A DNA stretch of 7,875 nt from Deltaproteobacteria bacterium (GCA_017417085.1 JAFPZV010000008.1:1-7875); one strand, 5' to 3'; positions 1 to 5,692 are shown, numbered from the stretch's first letter. Notes: a model not told the origin generated them from the sequence alone. Program-made: numbers and translations.

Positions 1-101
1 CACAGTACAACGTTACCCCCATTCAGGATCCCGCCCCCTACCAGAGTTTCTTCGATGCACTGTCAAAAAGCCTGTTCCTGCAGGCGCATCTTGAAGAGTA
101 G
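1..101 (+). CDS. C-terminal end of an unidentified protein (5' truncated by window edge)
   Basis: The third forward frame is open from the window edge to a TAG at 99-101 and gives 32 residues ending in SLFLQAHLEE. The codons favour C or G at the third position (ttc, ctg, gcc, cag), as in the neighbouring GC-rich genes, while the other two forward frames use poor codons. This suggests the true 3' end of a gene. The visible piece has an amphipathic look (FFDALSKSLFLQAHLEE) but no motif I can assign to a family, so the function is unknown. No clear intrinsic terminator follows before the ankyrin gene at 197. Confidence 0.5.
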   Translation, partial: QYNVTPIQDPAPYQSFFDALSKSLFLQAHLEE

Positions 102-105
102 GAGT

Positions 106-133
106 TTGCTTTCGTAGCTTTCCCGGCAATTAT
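106..133 (+). promoter_or_regulatory. Weak candidate promoter for the ankyrin gene
   Basis: TTGCTT at 106-111 and AATTAT at 128-133 are separated by 16 bases, each with about four of six matches to the sigma-70 boxes. It is the best pair seen in the 95-base gap before the ankyrin gene, but the match is modest and could be chance. Confidence 0.2.
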
Positions 134-176
134 GCGGCGTTGGTGTGAAATGCTTCGCTGCGATGTCGGTTACAGA

Positions 177-191
177 CCTTTTTCGGAAAGG
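177..191 (+). promoter_or_regulatory. Small hairpin covering the ankyrin gene's Shine-Dalgarno
   Basis: CCTTT at 177-181 is the exact reverse complement of AAAGG at 187-191, with a short TTCGG loop (a U-G pair at 182/186 could extend the stem). The right arm is part of the SD AAAGGAG (187-193) that lies four bases before the ATG at 197. In RNA a run of U would therefore pair with the SD, the same logic as fourU-type RNA thermometers. Five or six mostly A-U pairs is marginal stability, so regulation is inference only. Confidence 0.35.
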
Positions 192-196
192 AGAGA

Positions 197-583
197 ATGA
201 TGACGAATGAAGAGTTTGTAAGAAAATGCAAAACATGTACGCCGGAACAACTTTGCCAAATGTTGAAAAATGGTGCGAATGTGAATGCCAGAGACAATGA
301 CGGCAATACAGCTTTGATGGTGGCAGCTAGACAAAATCCTTCTTTGGAAGTAACGGCGATATTACTTCAGGCTGGTGCAGATATTACGGTTCGAAATACA
401 AAGGGAAAAACGGCGATCAATCAAGCAGCATACAATCCTGATCCGAGAGTAGCAAAATTTTTAGCGTCGGTAAGTAGAAACGGTTTGAGAGAAGAAGCGG
501 CTCTATCAGAATTATTGGAGGATGTGTTGATGGATTCAGCGGTTGATGCCGTTTCTGATTGTGATTTTGATTTCGATTTTTGA
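197..583 (+). CDS. Small ankyrin-repeat protein with acidic-aromatic tail
   Basis: This 128-residue protein carries about two ankyrin repeats. The first is near residues 25-66 (NGANVNARDNDGNTALMVAA, then ILLQAGADITVRN) and the second near 67-95 (KGKTAINQAA, then VAKFLASV). The hallmark DGNTALMVAA and LLxxGADI segments are intact. Ankyrin repeats mediate protein-protein contacts and imply no enzyme activity. There is no signal peptide or membrane segment, so it is probably cytoplasmic. The protein ends in an acidic stretch with alternating Asp and Phe (DFDFDF), encoded by a near-perfect GATTTY hexamer repeat. The SD AAAGGAG lies before two tandem ATGs at 197 and 200, and either could be used. 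Base composition is about 40% GC in two sampled 60-base lines, against about 67% in one line of the Sel1 gene. That suggests separate ancestry. The partner protein is unknown. Confidence 0.8.
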   Translation: MMTNEEFVRKCKTCTPEQLCQMLKNGANVNARDNDGNTALMVAARQNPSLEVTAILLQAGADITVRNTKGKTAINQAAYNPDPRVAKFLASVSRNGLREEAALSELLEDVLMDSAVDAVSDCDFDFDF

Positions 584-716
584 AATTTGTAGAGACGGGG
601 GTGCGAACAAAAGGCCAACCGCTTCACACTACCTGAAGACATCCCCCAAACGGGTTCTGGAAACAAACCCACACCCGCCTTACTTCGTTGATCTGCAATC
701 TGCAACACCATAAAAG
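584..716. other. Convergent intergenic spacer with no gene seen
   Basis: This 133-base spacer separates the ankyrin gene (+) from the terminator of the Sel1 gene (-). The only structure noticed is a weak GGGTT/AACCC pairing near 649-670 without a following T-tract, so no convincing terminator for the ankyrin gene is visible. No RNA gene was recognised. Confidence 0.4.
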
Positions 717-747
717 CGGGCGTCTTTCCCTTCCAGGAAGACGCCCG
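712..747 (-). terminator. Intrinsic terminator of the Sel1-repeat gene
   Basis: CGGGCGTCTT (717-726) and AAGACGCCCG (738-747) form a perfect 10-base-pair stem, extendable by two more pairs (727/737 as G-U, 728/736) around a seven-base loop. Read on the minus strand, the stem is followed by GCTTTTA, a short T-tract. It lies eight bases past the TGA at 755-757. On the + strand no T-run follows, so it serves the minus-strand gene only. Confidence 0.8.
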
Positions 748-754
748 TCATCTC

Positions 755-1690
755 TCAATTTCTTATACCGCGTTTGACCAGCTCGACCACCGCGCGCTCA
801 TCGCCCTGATCCGCAGCCGCCTTCCACCAGCGTATTGCCAACTTGTTGTCCTTGGGCACACCGCGCCCTTCCGCGTAGCAGCGTCCCAGCCAGGACTGCG
901 CCTGCGGCAGACCCTGTTCGGCCGCCTTGCGGATCAGCGCTATGCCTTCCGGTGACTTTGGATTCCAGCGTGAAAGGCAGGCGCCCAGCATAAAAGTAGA
1001 TTCAATATGTTCCTGGCCCGCAGCCGCCCGCAGCCATGTTTCCGCCATCTTGCGATCCTTCTCGACCCCGTCTCCGGCCACATAGCAGCTTCCCAGATAA
1101 AACTGCGCGTCCGCATGGCCCTGCTCGGCCGCCGCTCGATACCATTTCACCGCTTCAGCCGCATTGGCCTTGACGCCCTCCCCTTCATGGAAGCAACGTC
1201 CCAGTTGGTACTGCGCCGGCGCATAGCCCTGTTCGGCCGCCTTGCGCCACCAGTAGACCGCGTTGCCGCGATCCTTGGCCACGCCCTGACCGCTGTAGAA
1301 ACACTTCCCCAAATTGTACTGCGCGGTCACATGTCCCTGATCGGCCGCCTTGAGGAACCATTGCGCCGCATCCCGACCGCGCTTGGTATACAGACAGTAG
1401 CCGCCCAGATCGTTCTGAGCCTGCACATGTCCCTGACGGGCCGCCTGCGTCCACCAGTGCACCGCCTCATCCTTGTCCCGGGTTACACCCTTGCCCATCA
1501 TGTAACAACTGCCCAGCGCATACTGAGCCTCGGCATTGCCCTTTTGCGCCGCCTGCCTCGTTGCTTCGATCTGCTCCGGCGTCGGCTCCGGCTCCTCATC
1601 CTCAGCGGCCCATGCCGCGCCCGAAAGCCCCAAAAAGATCAGCATCACGCCCATCCATCTGTGCCATCCTGTTAACTGCCGCATTTTCAT
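755..1690 (-). CDS. Exported Sel1-like (SLR/TPR) repeat protein
   Basis: The protein has 311 residues. Residues 1-29 form a Sec signal peptide (basic start, hydrophobic MLIFLGLSGAAWA, AxA-type cleavage before EDEE), so it should act in the periplasm. A short acidic linker (about 30-40) leads into seven Sel1 repeats at 51-86, 87-118, 119-154, 155-190, 191-226, 227-259 and 260-295, plus a partial eighth to 311. The repeats follow the family pattern AxxxLGxCYxxGxGVxxDxxxAxxWxxxAAxQG. Repeats 2 and 6 are three or four residues short in the loop. Each of the seven carries one Cys near the same site. Sel1 proteins are scaffolds for protein or peptidoglycan-related contacts; the partner here is unknown. 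Two starts are possible: ATG at 1690, or ATG at 1684, which has AAGGA at a better distance. The gene lies 76 bases downstream of the MATE gene on the same strand and is closed by its own terminator. Confidence 0.88.
   Translation of the reverse strand: MKMRQLTGWHRWMGVMLIFLGLSGAAWAAEDEEPEPTPEQIEATRQAAQKGNAEAQYALGSCYMMGKGVTRDKDEAVHWWTQAARQGHVQAQNDLGGYCLYTKRGRDAAQWFLKAADQGHVTAQYNLGKCFYSGQGVAKDRGNAVYWWRKAAEQGYAPAQYQLGRCFHEGEGVKANAAEAVKWYRAAAEQGHADAQFYLGSCYVAGDGVEKDRKMAETWLRAAAGQEHIESTFMLGACLSRWNPKSPEGIALIRKAAEQGLPQAQSWLGRCYAEGRGVPKDNKLAIRWWKAAADQGDERAVVELVKRGIRN
806..1540 (-). repeat. Tandem ~108-base coding repeats (Sel1 units)
   Basis: The seven protein repeats are also visible as DNA repeats of about 96-108 bases. 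Segments close to CCTGTTCGGCCGCCTTGCG (plus-strand sense) recur, for example around 911, 1120, 1227, 1336 and 1433, with only a few changes between copies. The similarity suggests expansion by duplication and gives a substrate for copy-number change by recombination. Confidence 0.7.
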
Positions 1691-1766
1691 TCCTTCTCCC
1701 TGTTTTATGTAATTGTTGTTCTTTCAAGCCCCTGCACATTCCCCAACGCCTTCGCGTCTCCAGTTC

Positions 1767-3122
1767 CTAGACAGCGTCCGACGAATGCGTATAAGGCATT
1801 TTTTTCATATAGTACACCAGCATGATAACGGTAACAAATTCCGACAGCGTATCCGACAGCGGCAGACTGAGCCACACGCCATCCAGCCCGAAAAACAGCG
1901 GCAGAACGATGAGCGCCGGAATGAGAAACAATAGCTGACGCGTCGTCGTCAAAAAAACCGCCATCCGCGCCTGTCCTATCGACTGGAAAAAGCTGGAGAT
2001 GACAATCTGCGAACCAACGATCACAAAGGCCAGCGATGACAGCCGCATGCCGGAAACCGTCAGTTTCAGAAGTTCCGGATCGGAGGTGAACAGGCGGCTT
2101 ATCGGCTGGGGGAAAATCTCGAAGATCAGGAAGCCCACCGCCGTCACCACGGTTCCGGCCGTAATGCTCAAACGCAGCGTCCGGCTCACCCGATCCATGC
2201 GGCGCGCGCCGAAGTTGTAGCCGACAATGGGCTGCATTCCCTGGGTCAGTCCCGCGACCACCATCCCCATCAAAAAGAGCACCCGGTTGATGATGCCGTA
2301 GGCGCTGACCGCGATATCGCCGCCGTAGGTCAGCAAGCGCATGTTGATGACGGCGACCACGCAGCAGGCACAGACGTTCAACAGAAAAGGCGCCATGCCC
2401 ACTGTAATGATGGAATAGAGGATATCCGGCCTCGGCCGGAAAATGCCGCGCTGGAACCGTATCAGACTTTTCCGCTGCGCAAAGTGCGACAGAACCCAGA
2501 CAAGGCCGCCCATCTGCGACAACGTGCTGGAAAGCGCCGCGCCGGTCATTCCCCAGCGCCAATGGGCGATGAACAGCCAGGCCAGCGGCACATTGAGCAG
2601 CACGGTCAGAAGAAGCGACATCATGGCCTTGCGGGGATATCCGGTGGCGCGCATCACGTGGTTGAGATTGAAGGTTGGATAGGTCACCGGCAGCGAAAGC
2701 AGGCAGATCCGCATGTAGTCGCGCGCATAGGGAAGCGCTTCGTCACTGGCGCCGAAGAGACGCAGCAAGGGATCCAGAAAGAGAACCGACAACACCGCAA
2801 GGGTGACCCCGCAGATGAGTGAAAGTGTCAGCACGCAGCCCATCGAACGCGACGCGTCCTCCTGCCGCCCCTCGCCCAGGCGGATGGAACTGATCGCCGC
2901 GCCGCCCAGCCCGAGCAGAAGCCCAACGGCCAGCGTCAGATTCATGATGGGAAAGGAGATGGCAAGACCGGTCAGGGCCAACGGGCCTTCGTAGTGACCG
3001 ATGAACGCGGCGGAGATGATGTTGTAAAGCGAAATCGCCGTCTGTCCAACGATGGCTGGCGCGGAATAGCGGATCAGCAGACGGCCGATCGGCTCAATGC
3101 CCAGGGGATGGAAATCCGTCAT
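1767..3122 (-). CDS. MATE family efflux transporter
   Basis: This 451-residue protein has the usual length and about twelve hydrophobic segments in two MatE halves, roughly residues 15-180 and 235-400. The N-terminus (PLGIEPIGRLLIRYSAPAIV) and the motif QGMQPIVGYNFGA at 294-306 are typical of MepA-like members of the family. MATE proteins sit in the inner membrane and export cationic drugs or metabolites in exchange for Na+ or H+; the substrate here cannot be told from sequence. I chose ATG 3122 because GAGG lies at 3128-3131, five bases upstream, and because the protein then starts MTDFHPLG like relatives. A longer GTG start at 3188 lacks an SD and adds a Cys/Lys-rich stretch that looks non-coding. 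The gene is divergent from the ABC importer and precedes the Sel1 gene, with no terminator between. It ends at TAG 1767-1769. Confidence 0.92.
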   Translation of the reverse strand: MTDFHPLGIEPIGRLLIRYSAPAIVGQTAISLYNIISAAFIGHYEGPLALTGLAISFPIMNLTLAVGLLLGLGGAAISSIRLGEGRQEDASRSMGCVLTLSLICGVTLAVLSVLFLDPLLRLFGASDEALPYARDYMRICLLSLPVTYPTFNLNHVMRATGYPRKAMMSLLLTVLLNVPLAWLFIAHWRWGMTGAALSSTLSQMGGLVWVLSHFAQRKSLIRFQRGIFRPRPDILYSIITVGMAPFLLNVCACCVVAVINMRLLTYGGDIAVSAYGIINRVLFLMGMVVAGLTQGMQPIVGYNFGARRMDRVSRTLRLSITAGTVVTAVGFLIFEIFPQPISRLFTSDPELLKLTVSGMRLSSLAFVIVGSQIVISSFFQSIGQARMAVFLTTTRQLLFLIPALIVLPLFFGLDGVWLSLPLSDTLSEFVTVIMLVYYMKKMPYTHSSDAV

Positions 3123-3219
3123 AAAAACCTCGCAGCTGTTCTTTCCCAAAACTTCCCTTTGTTTTTTACCACAACATATCTTGGGCACGTCGCATCGACT
3201 TCATTGAAGATGGGCAATA

Positions 3220-3247
3220 ATAATAACATATTTGCGCAAGCTGGCAA
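3220..3247 (-). promoter_or_regulatory. Candidate sigma-70 promoter for the MATE gene
   Basis: On the minus strand TTGCCA (complement of 3242-3247) is followed after 16 bases by TATTAT (complement of 3220-3225); both boxes match consensus at five of six positions. The -10 lies in an AATAATAATAA tract. Transcription would start near 3213, leaving a leader of about 90 bases before the ATG at 3122. The spacer contains the palindrome TTGCGCAA, a possible operator. Confidence 0.5.
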
Positions 3248-3319
3248 TTTTTCCCTTCGCCTGTTTCTTCCAGGAAATTTTCATGACACATTTTTCACCA
3301 CGCCAGGCAATTTAAAGTT

Positions 3320-3348
3320 TTGACTTCCCGCGTAAATCTGACTATCAA
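3320..3348 (+). promoter_or_regulatory. Candidate sigma-70 promoter for the amino acid importer
   Basis: TTGACT (3320-3325, five of six matches) and TATCAA (3343-3348, four of six) are separated by the ideal 17 bases. The predicted start near 3355 leaves a leader of about 155 bases before the permease start at 3512. This is the best plus-strand promoter in the divergent region. Confidence 0.55.
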
Positions 3349-3370
3349 ACATAAAAGATGTCGCGGTCTT

Positions 3371-3402
3371 CTGCTTTGCCGCTTTTAGGGCAAAGCGGTT
3401 TT
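3371..3402 (+). promoter_or_regulatory. Leader hairpin followed by T-run, possible attenuator
   Basis: GCTTTGCC (3373-3380) pairs perfectly with GGCAAAGC (3389-3396), and T-G and C-G pairs at 3372/3397 and 3371/3398 extend it to ten. The eight-base loop is GCTTTTAG. TTTT follows at 3399-3402 after GG. It resembles a weak intrinsic terminator placed only about 16 bases after the predicted transcription start, so premature termination (attenuation) is possible. The T-run is short, and a purely structural role is equally likely. Confidence 0.4.
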
Positions 3403-3405
3403 GCG

Positions 3406-3445
3406 AACGGGAATCCGGAAAAACGGCATCCGGTGAAACGGGAAT
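3406..3445 (+). repeat. Three short tandem repeats in the importer leader
   Basis: AACGGGAATCCGG (3406-3418), AACGGCATCCGG (3422-3433) and AACGGGAAT (3437-3445) repeat with a 15-16 base period. The spacing, about one and a half helical turns, could suit a DNA-binding regulator, or the copies may matter as RNA. No known operator was recognised. Confidence 0.5.
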
Positions 3446-3458
3446 ATTTGCATTCCCG
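3439..3458 (+). promoter_or_regulatory. Perfect 7-bp leader hairpin upstream of permease gene
   Basis: CGGGAAT (3439-3445) pairs with ATTCCCG (3452-3458) around a six-base loop. The same right arm could instead pair with the identical CGGGAAT at 3408-3414, giving two mutually exclusive folds. It lies about 50 bases before the permease start. Confidence 0.4.
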
Positions 3459-3511
3459 GCGGCAATGTCATAGTCTTGGCATTCAAAAAATTTCCAGGCA
3501 GGTTCAAAGAC

Positions 3512-4174
3512 GTGGATTTTACATTTATCAAACAGGTCATTCCTCTTTACACGGAAGCCGCGTGGCTGACGATGCACATTGCCCTGATCGGCATTCTGCT
3601 TTCGCTTGTCGTCGGCCTGATTTGCGCGCTTATCCTCTACTACCGGATTCCGGTCTTGCGCACCATCACCAGCTGCTACATCGAACTTTCGCGCAATACC
3701 CCCCTGCTGATCCAGCTGTTCTTCCTGTACTTCGCCCTGCCCAACATAGGCATCAAGCTGAGCGGCATGCAGTGCTGCATCATCGGCCTGACTTTTCTGG
3801 GAGGTTCCTACATGGAGGAAACCTTCCGCAGCGCACTGGACACCGTCGGCAAAGTACAAATTGAAAGCGGTCAATGCATTGGCCTGACCAGGGCCCAGAT
3901 CATGCGCTACATCGTGCTGCCCCAGGCGGTGAGCGTTTCCATACCGGGTTTCTGCGCCAACGTCATGTTTCTCATCAAGGAAACTTCCGTCTTCAGCATC
4001 GTCGCCGTTGCGGATCTGATGTATGTGGCAAAGGATCTCATCGGGCTCTACTACAAGACCGACGAAGCGCTTCTGCTCCTGGCCCTCTCCTACTTCATCC
4101 TGCTGCTGCCGGTTTCCATGCTGGCATCCTATGCGGAAAGGAGGCTGCGCTATGCTCAGTTCGGAAATGCTTGA
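3512..4174 (+). CDS. Polar amino acid ABC transporter permease, first subunit
   Basis: This 220-residue inner-membrane protein belongs to the His/Glu/Gln (PAAT/HAAT) permease family. Hydrophobic helices lie near residues 18-45, 62-80, 88-98, 148-168 and 185-208. The cytoplasmic EAA loop that docks on the ATPase is at about 118-138 (ESGQCIGLTRAQI, then LPQ). I place the start at GTG 3512, where the product begins (M)DFTFIKQVIPLY as in relatives, with CAGG at 3499-3502 as a modest SD nine bases upstream. An alternative TTG at 3476 adds twelve residues but has no SD. The gene opens the importer operon, and its end overlaps the next permease by 23 bases, so translation is probably coupled. The two permeases are expected to form a heterodimeric channel. 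Substrate assignment comes from the binding protein at 5693-6520. Confidence 0.9.
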   Translation: MDFTFIKQVIPLYTEAAWLTMHIALIGILLSLVVGLICALILYYRIPVLRTITSCYIELSRNTPLLIQLFFLYFALPNIGIKLSGMQCCIIGLTFLGGSYMEETFRSALDTVGKVQIESGQCIGLTRAQIMRYIVLPQAVSVSIPGFCANVMFLIKETSVFSIVAVADLMYVAKDLIGLYYKTDEALLLLALSYFILLLPVSMLASYAERRLRYAQFGNA

Positions 4175-4853
4175 TGCGATTTCAACGTCGTTCAGCGTCT
4201 TTTTCCAGGGCAAGAACTTCATCCGGCTGCTCATGGGCTTATGGGTCACCATCAGCATCGCGGCGGTGTCTGTCGTCCTTTCGATTTTCTTCGGCACGCT
4301 CTTCGGCATGATCATGACCATAAAGAACCGCGCCGTGCGTATTCTGAGCAAAATTTACCTCGAATTCATGCGCATCATGCCCCAGCTCGTCCTGCTGTTT
4401 CTGGCCTACTACGGACTCACCCGCAGTCTTGGCATCTCTCTTTCGGGCGAAGCGGCCTCCATACTGGTTTTTACCCTCTGGGGAACCGCCGAAATGGGTG
4501 ATCTGGTGCGCGGCGCACTGCAGTCGGTACCGCGGCATCAGTACGAAAGCGGCATGGCCATAGGATTGACCAACCGCCAGATCTTTTGCCACATCGTGCT
4601 GCCGCAAACCCTGCGCCTTCTCGTGCCGATGTCGATGAATCTGGTAACGCGCATGATTAAGACCACTTCGCTGGTCGTCTTTGTGGGCGTCATCGAAGTT
4701 GTCAAAATTGGGCAGCAGATCATAGAAGGCAACCGGTTGAAGGTGCCGACCTGTTCCATCGCCGTGTACGCGGTGATCTTCTTCATGTATTTTTTTGTCT
4801 GCTGGGTGTTTTCACTGCTGGCGAACATTCTGGAAAAACGCCAGAAAGAGTAG
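4152..4853 (+). CDS. Polar amino acid ABC transporter permease, second subunit
   Basis: This 233-residue membrane protein is a paralogue of the preceding permease, with helices near residues 25-56, 76-92, 102-115, 170-190 and 202-226. The EAA loop is at about 132-152 (ESGMAIGLTNRQI, then LPQ). The frame is open back to about 4023, but ATG 4152 is clearly the start: a full AAAGGAGG SD lies at 4137-4144, seven bases upstream, inside the end of the first permease gene. The 23-base overlap points to coupled synthesis of the two channel halves. The ATPase gene follows after a 30-base gap. Overall length and topology are normal for the family. Confidence 0.92.
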   Translation: MLSSEMLDAISTSFSVFFQGKNFIRLLMGLWVTISIAAVSVVLSIFFGTLFGMIMTIKNRAVRILSKIYLEFMRIMPQLVLLFLAYYGLTRSLGISLSGEAASILVFTLWGTAEMGDLVRGALQSVPRHQYESGMAIGLTNRQIFCHIVLPQTLRLLVPMSMNLVTRMIKTTSLVVFVGVIEVVKIGQQIIEGNRLKVPTCSIAVYAVIFFMYFFVCWVFSLLANILEKRQKE

Positions 4854-4883
4854 GACATCCCGGTATAAAAGAGAGAGGCCACC

Positions 4884-5630
4884 ATGGCTTTACTGGAAGT
4901 ACAGCATTTGCGCAAATCCTTTGATGAACACGAAGTTTTAAAGGATATCTCCTTTTCGGTGGAAAAAGGCGAAGTTATCGTCATTGTCGGTCCTTCCGGC
5001 TGCGGCAAATCGACGCTTCTGCGCTGCATCAACGGTCTGGAATCAATCCAGGGAGGAACAATCCTGCTGGATGACGAGGTTATCTCCAACCGCACCAAGG
5101 ACATGCACCTGATCCGCCAAAAAGTCGGCATGGTCTTCCAAAGCTACGATCTTTTTCCCCACATGAACGTGCTGAACAACATCCTGCTGGGACCGCTCAA
5201 GGCACAAAAACGCAACCGCGCCGAAGTGGAGCGGGAGGCTCTGGAATGGCTGGAACGGGTTGGCCTGCCGGACAAGGCGCTCTCCTATCCCCGGCAGCTT
5301 TCCGGCGGACAGAAGCAGCGCGTCGCCATCGTCCGCGCGCTCTGCATGCATCCGGAAGTGATGCTCTTCGACGAAGTGACCGCCGCGCTGGATCCGGAGA
5401 TGGTGCGGGAAGTGCTGGACGTGCTGATGAACCTCGCGGAAGACGGCAAAACCATGCTCATCGTCACCCATCACATGGAATTTGCCCGAGCCGTCGCCGA
5501 CAAGGTAATCTTCCTGGACAGCGGCCTCATCGTCGAAGAAACCACGCCCGCCCAGTTCTTCAACCATCCATCAAGCGAGCGCGGACGCAAATTTTTGCAA
5601 AATTTCACCTTTGAGGTACGCAAGAAGTAG
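4884..5630 (+). CDS. Polar amino acid ABC transporter ATP-binding protein
   Basis: This 248-residue ATPase powers the importer from the cytoplasmic face. All catalytic motifs are present: Walker A GPSGCGKST (36-44), Q-loop Gln86, signature LSGGQ (139-143), Walker B VMLFDE (159-164) with catalytic Glu164, D-loop ALDP (168-171) and the switch His196 in VTHHMEFAR. The residue after Walker B is Val instead of the more common Pro (FDEVTAALDPE), a variant I know from amino acid importers and not a sign of inactivity. GAGAGG at 4873-4878 lies five bases before the ATG. The gene sits third in the operon and is most like the GlnQ/HisP class. Its length is normal. Confidence 0.96.
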   Translation: MALLEVQHLRKSFDEHEVLKDISFSVEKGEVIVIVGPSGCGKSTLLRCINGLESIQGGTILLDDEVISNRTKDMHLIRQKVGMVFQSYDLFPHMNVLNNILLGPLKAQKRNRAEVEREALEWLERVGLPDKALSYPRQLSGGQKQRVAIVRALCMHPEVMLFDEVTAALDPEMVREVLDVLMNLAEDGKTMLIVTHHMEFARAVADKVIFLDSGLIVEETTPAQFFNHPSSERGRKFLQNFTFEVRKK

Positions 5631-5645
5631 AGGTATTCTTGCCGC

Positions 5646-5662
5646 GCTGTTCAAAGAGCAGC
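5646..5662 (+). promoter_or_regulatory. Intercistronic hairpin between ATPase and binding-protein genes
   Basis: GCTGTTC (5646-5652) pairs with GAGCAGC (5656-5662) through seven pairs, one a G-U, around an AAA loop. An A-rich run follows, so it is not a terminator for +. It lies in the 62-base gap before the binding-protein gene. In binding-protein operons such hairpins can mark mRNA processing or stabilise the segment encoding the abundant binding protein; that role is inferred. Confidence 0.35.
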
Positions 5663-5692
5663 AAAAAACATTTAATGACAGGAGGCAGAATC

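Larger units (their letters stand above)
3123..3511. other. Divergent regulatory region between MATE and importer genes
   Basis: This 389-base stretch has no convincing gene. From left to right it holds the MATE leader (about 3123-3213), a minus-strand promoter (3220-3247) in an AT-rich patch, a stretch to about 3319 with short palindromes such as TTGCGCAA (3232-3239) and TTCCAGGAA, a plus-strand promoter (3320-3348), and a roughly 155-base structured leader of the importer. Frames that stay open through it (for example 3358-3864 on +) have no SD and run on as shadows of the permease. Confidence 0.7.

Noticed and set aside
1007..1675. 222-residue plus-strand frame across the Sel1 gene
   Set aside because: Its internal periodicity is inherited from the Sel1 repeats on the opposite strand, and it has no SD or known domain.
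1705..2562. 285-residue minus-strand frame inside the MATE gene
   Set aside because: It is a shifted frame of the MATE gene with low-complexity Arg/Gly/Asp-rich sequence and no membrane pattern. I checked whether it signalled a frameshift, but the MATE frame is continuous and full length.
3123..3188. N-terminal extension of the MATE protein to a GTG at 3188
   Set aside because: No SD precedes the GTG, the added residues (PKICCGKKQREV) do not resemble MATE N-termini, and a good SD-ATG pair exists at 3122.
3405..3458. CRISPR-like short repeats
   Set aside because: Only three imperfect 9-13 base units with 2-4 base gaps and no spacers, so not a CRISPR array.
3465..3473. Minimal ATG-TCA-TAG reading frame in the importer leader, considered as a regulatory leader peptide
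   Set aside because: There is no SD before it, and a two-codon frame of this kind is common by chance.
3358..3864. 168-residue plus-strand frame starting just after the predicted importer transcription start
   Set aside because: It has no SD, the predicted start would be almost leaderless, and past 3512 it is an out-of-frame shadow of the permease.
3281..4351. 356-residue open frame on the minus strand opposite the two permease genes
   Set aside because: It is antisense to clear permease coding sequence, has no recognisable domain, is rich in Gln/Asp/His as expected for the complement of GC-biased codons, and crosses the promoter and leader region.
5644..5662. Terminator between the ATPase and binding-protein genes
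   Set aside because: The stem is followed by A residues on the plus strand, and there is no plus-strand T-tract, so it should not end the transcript.
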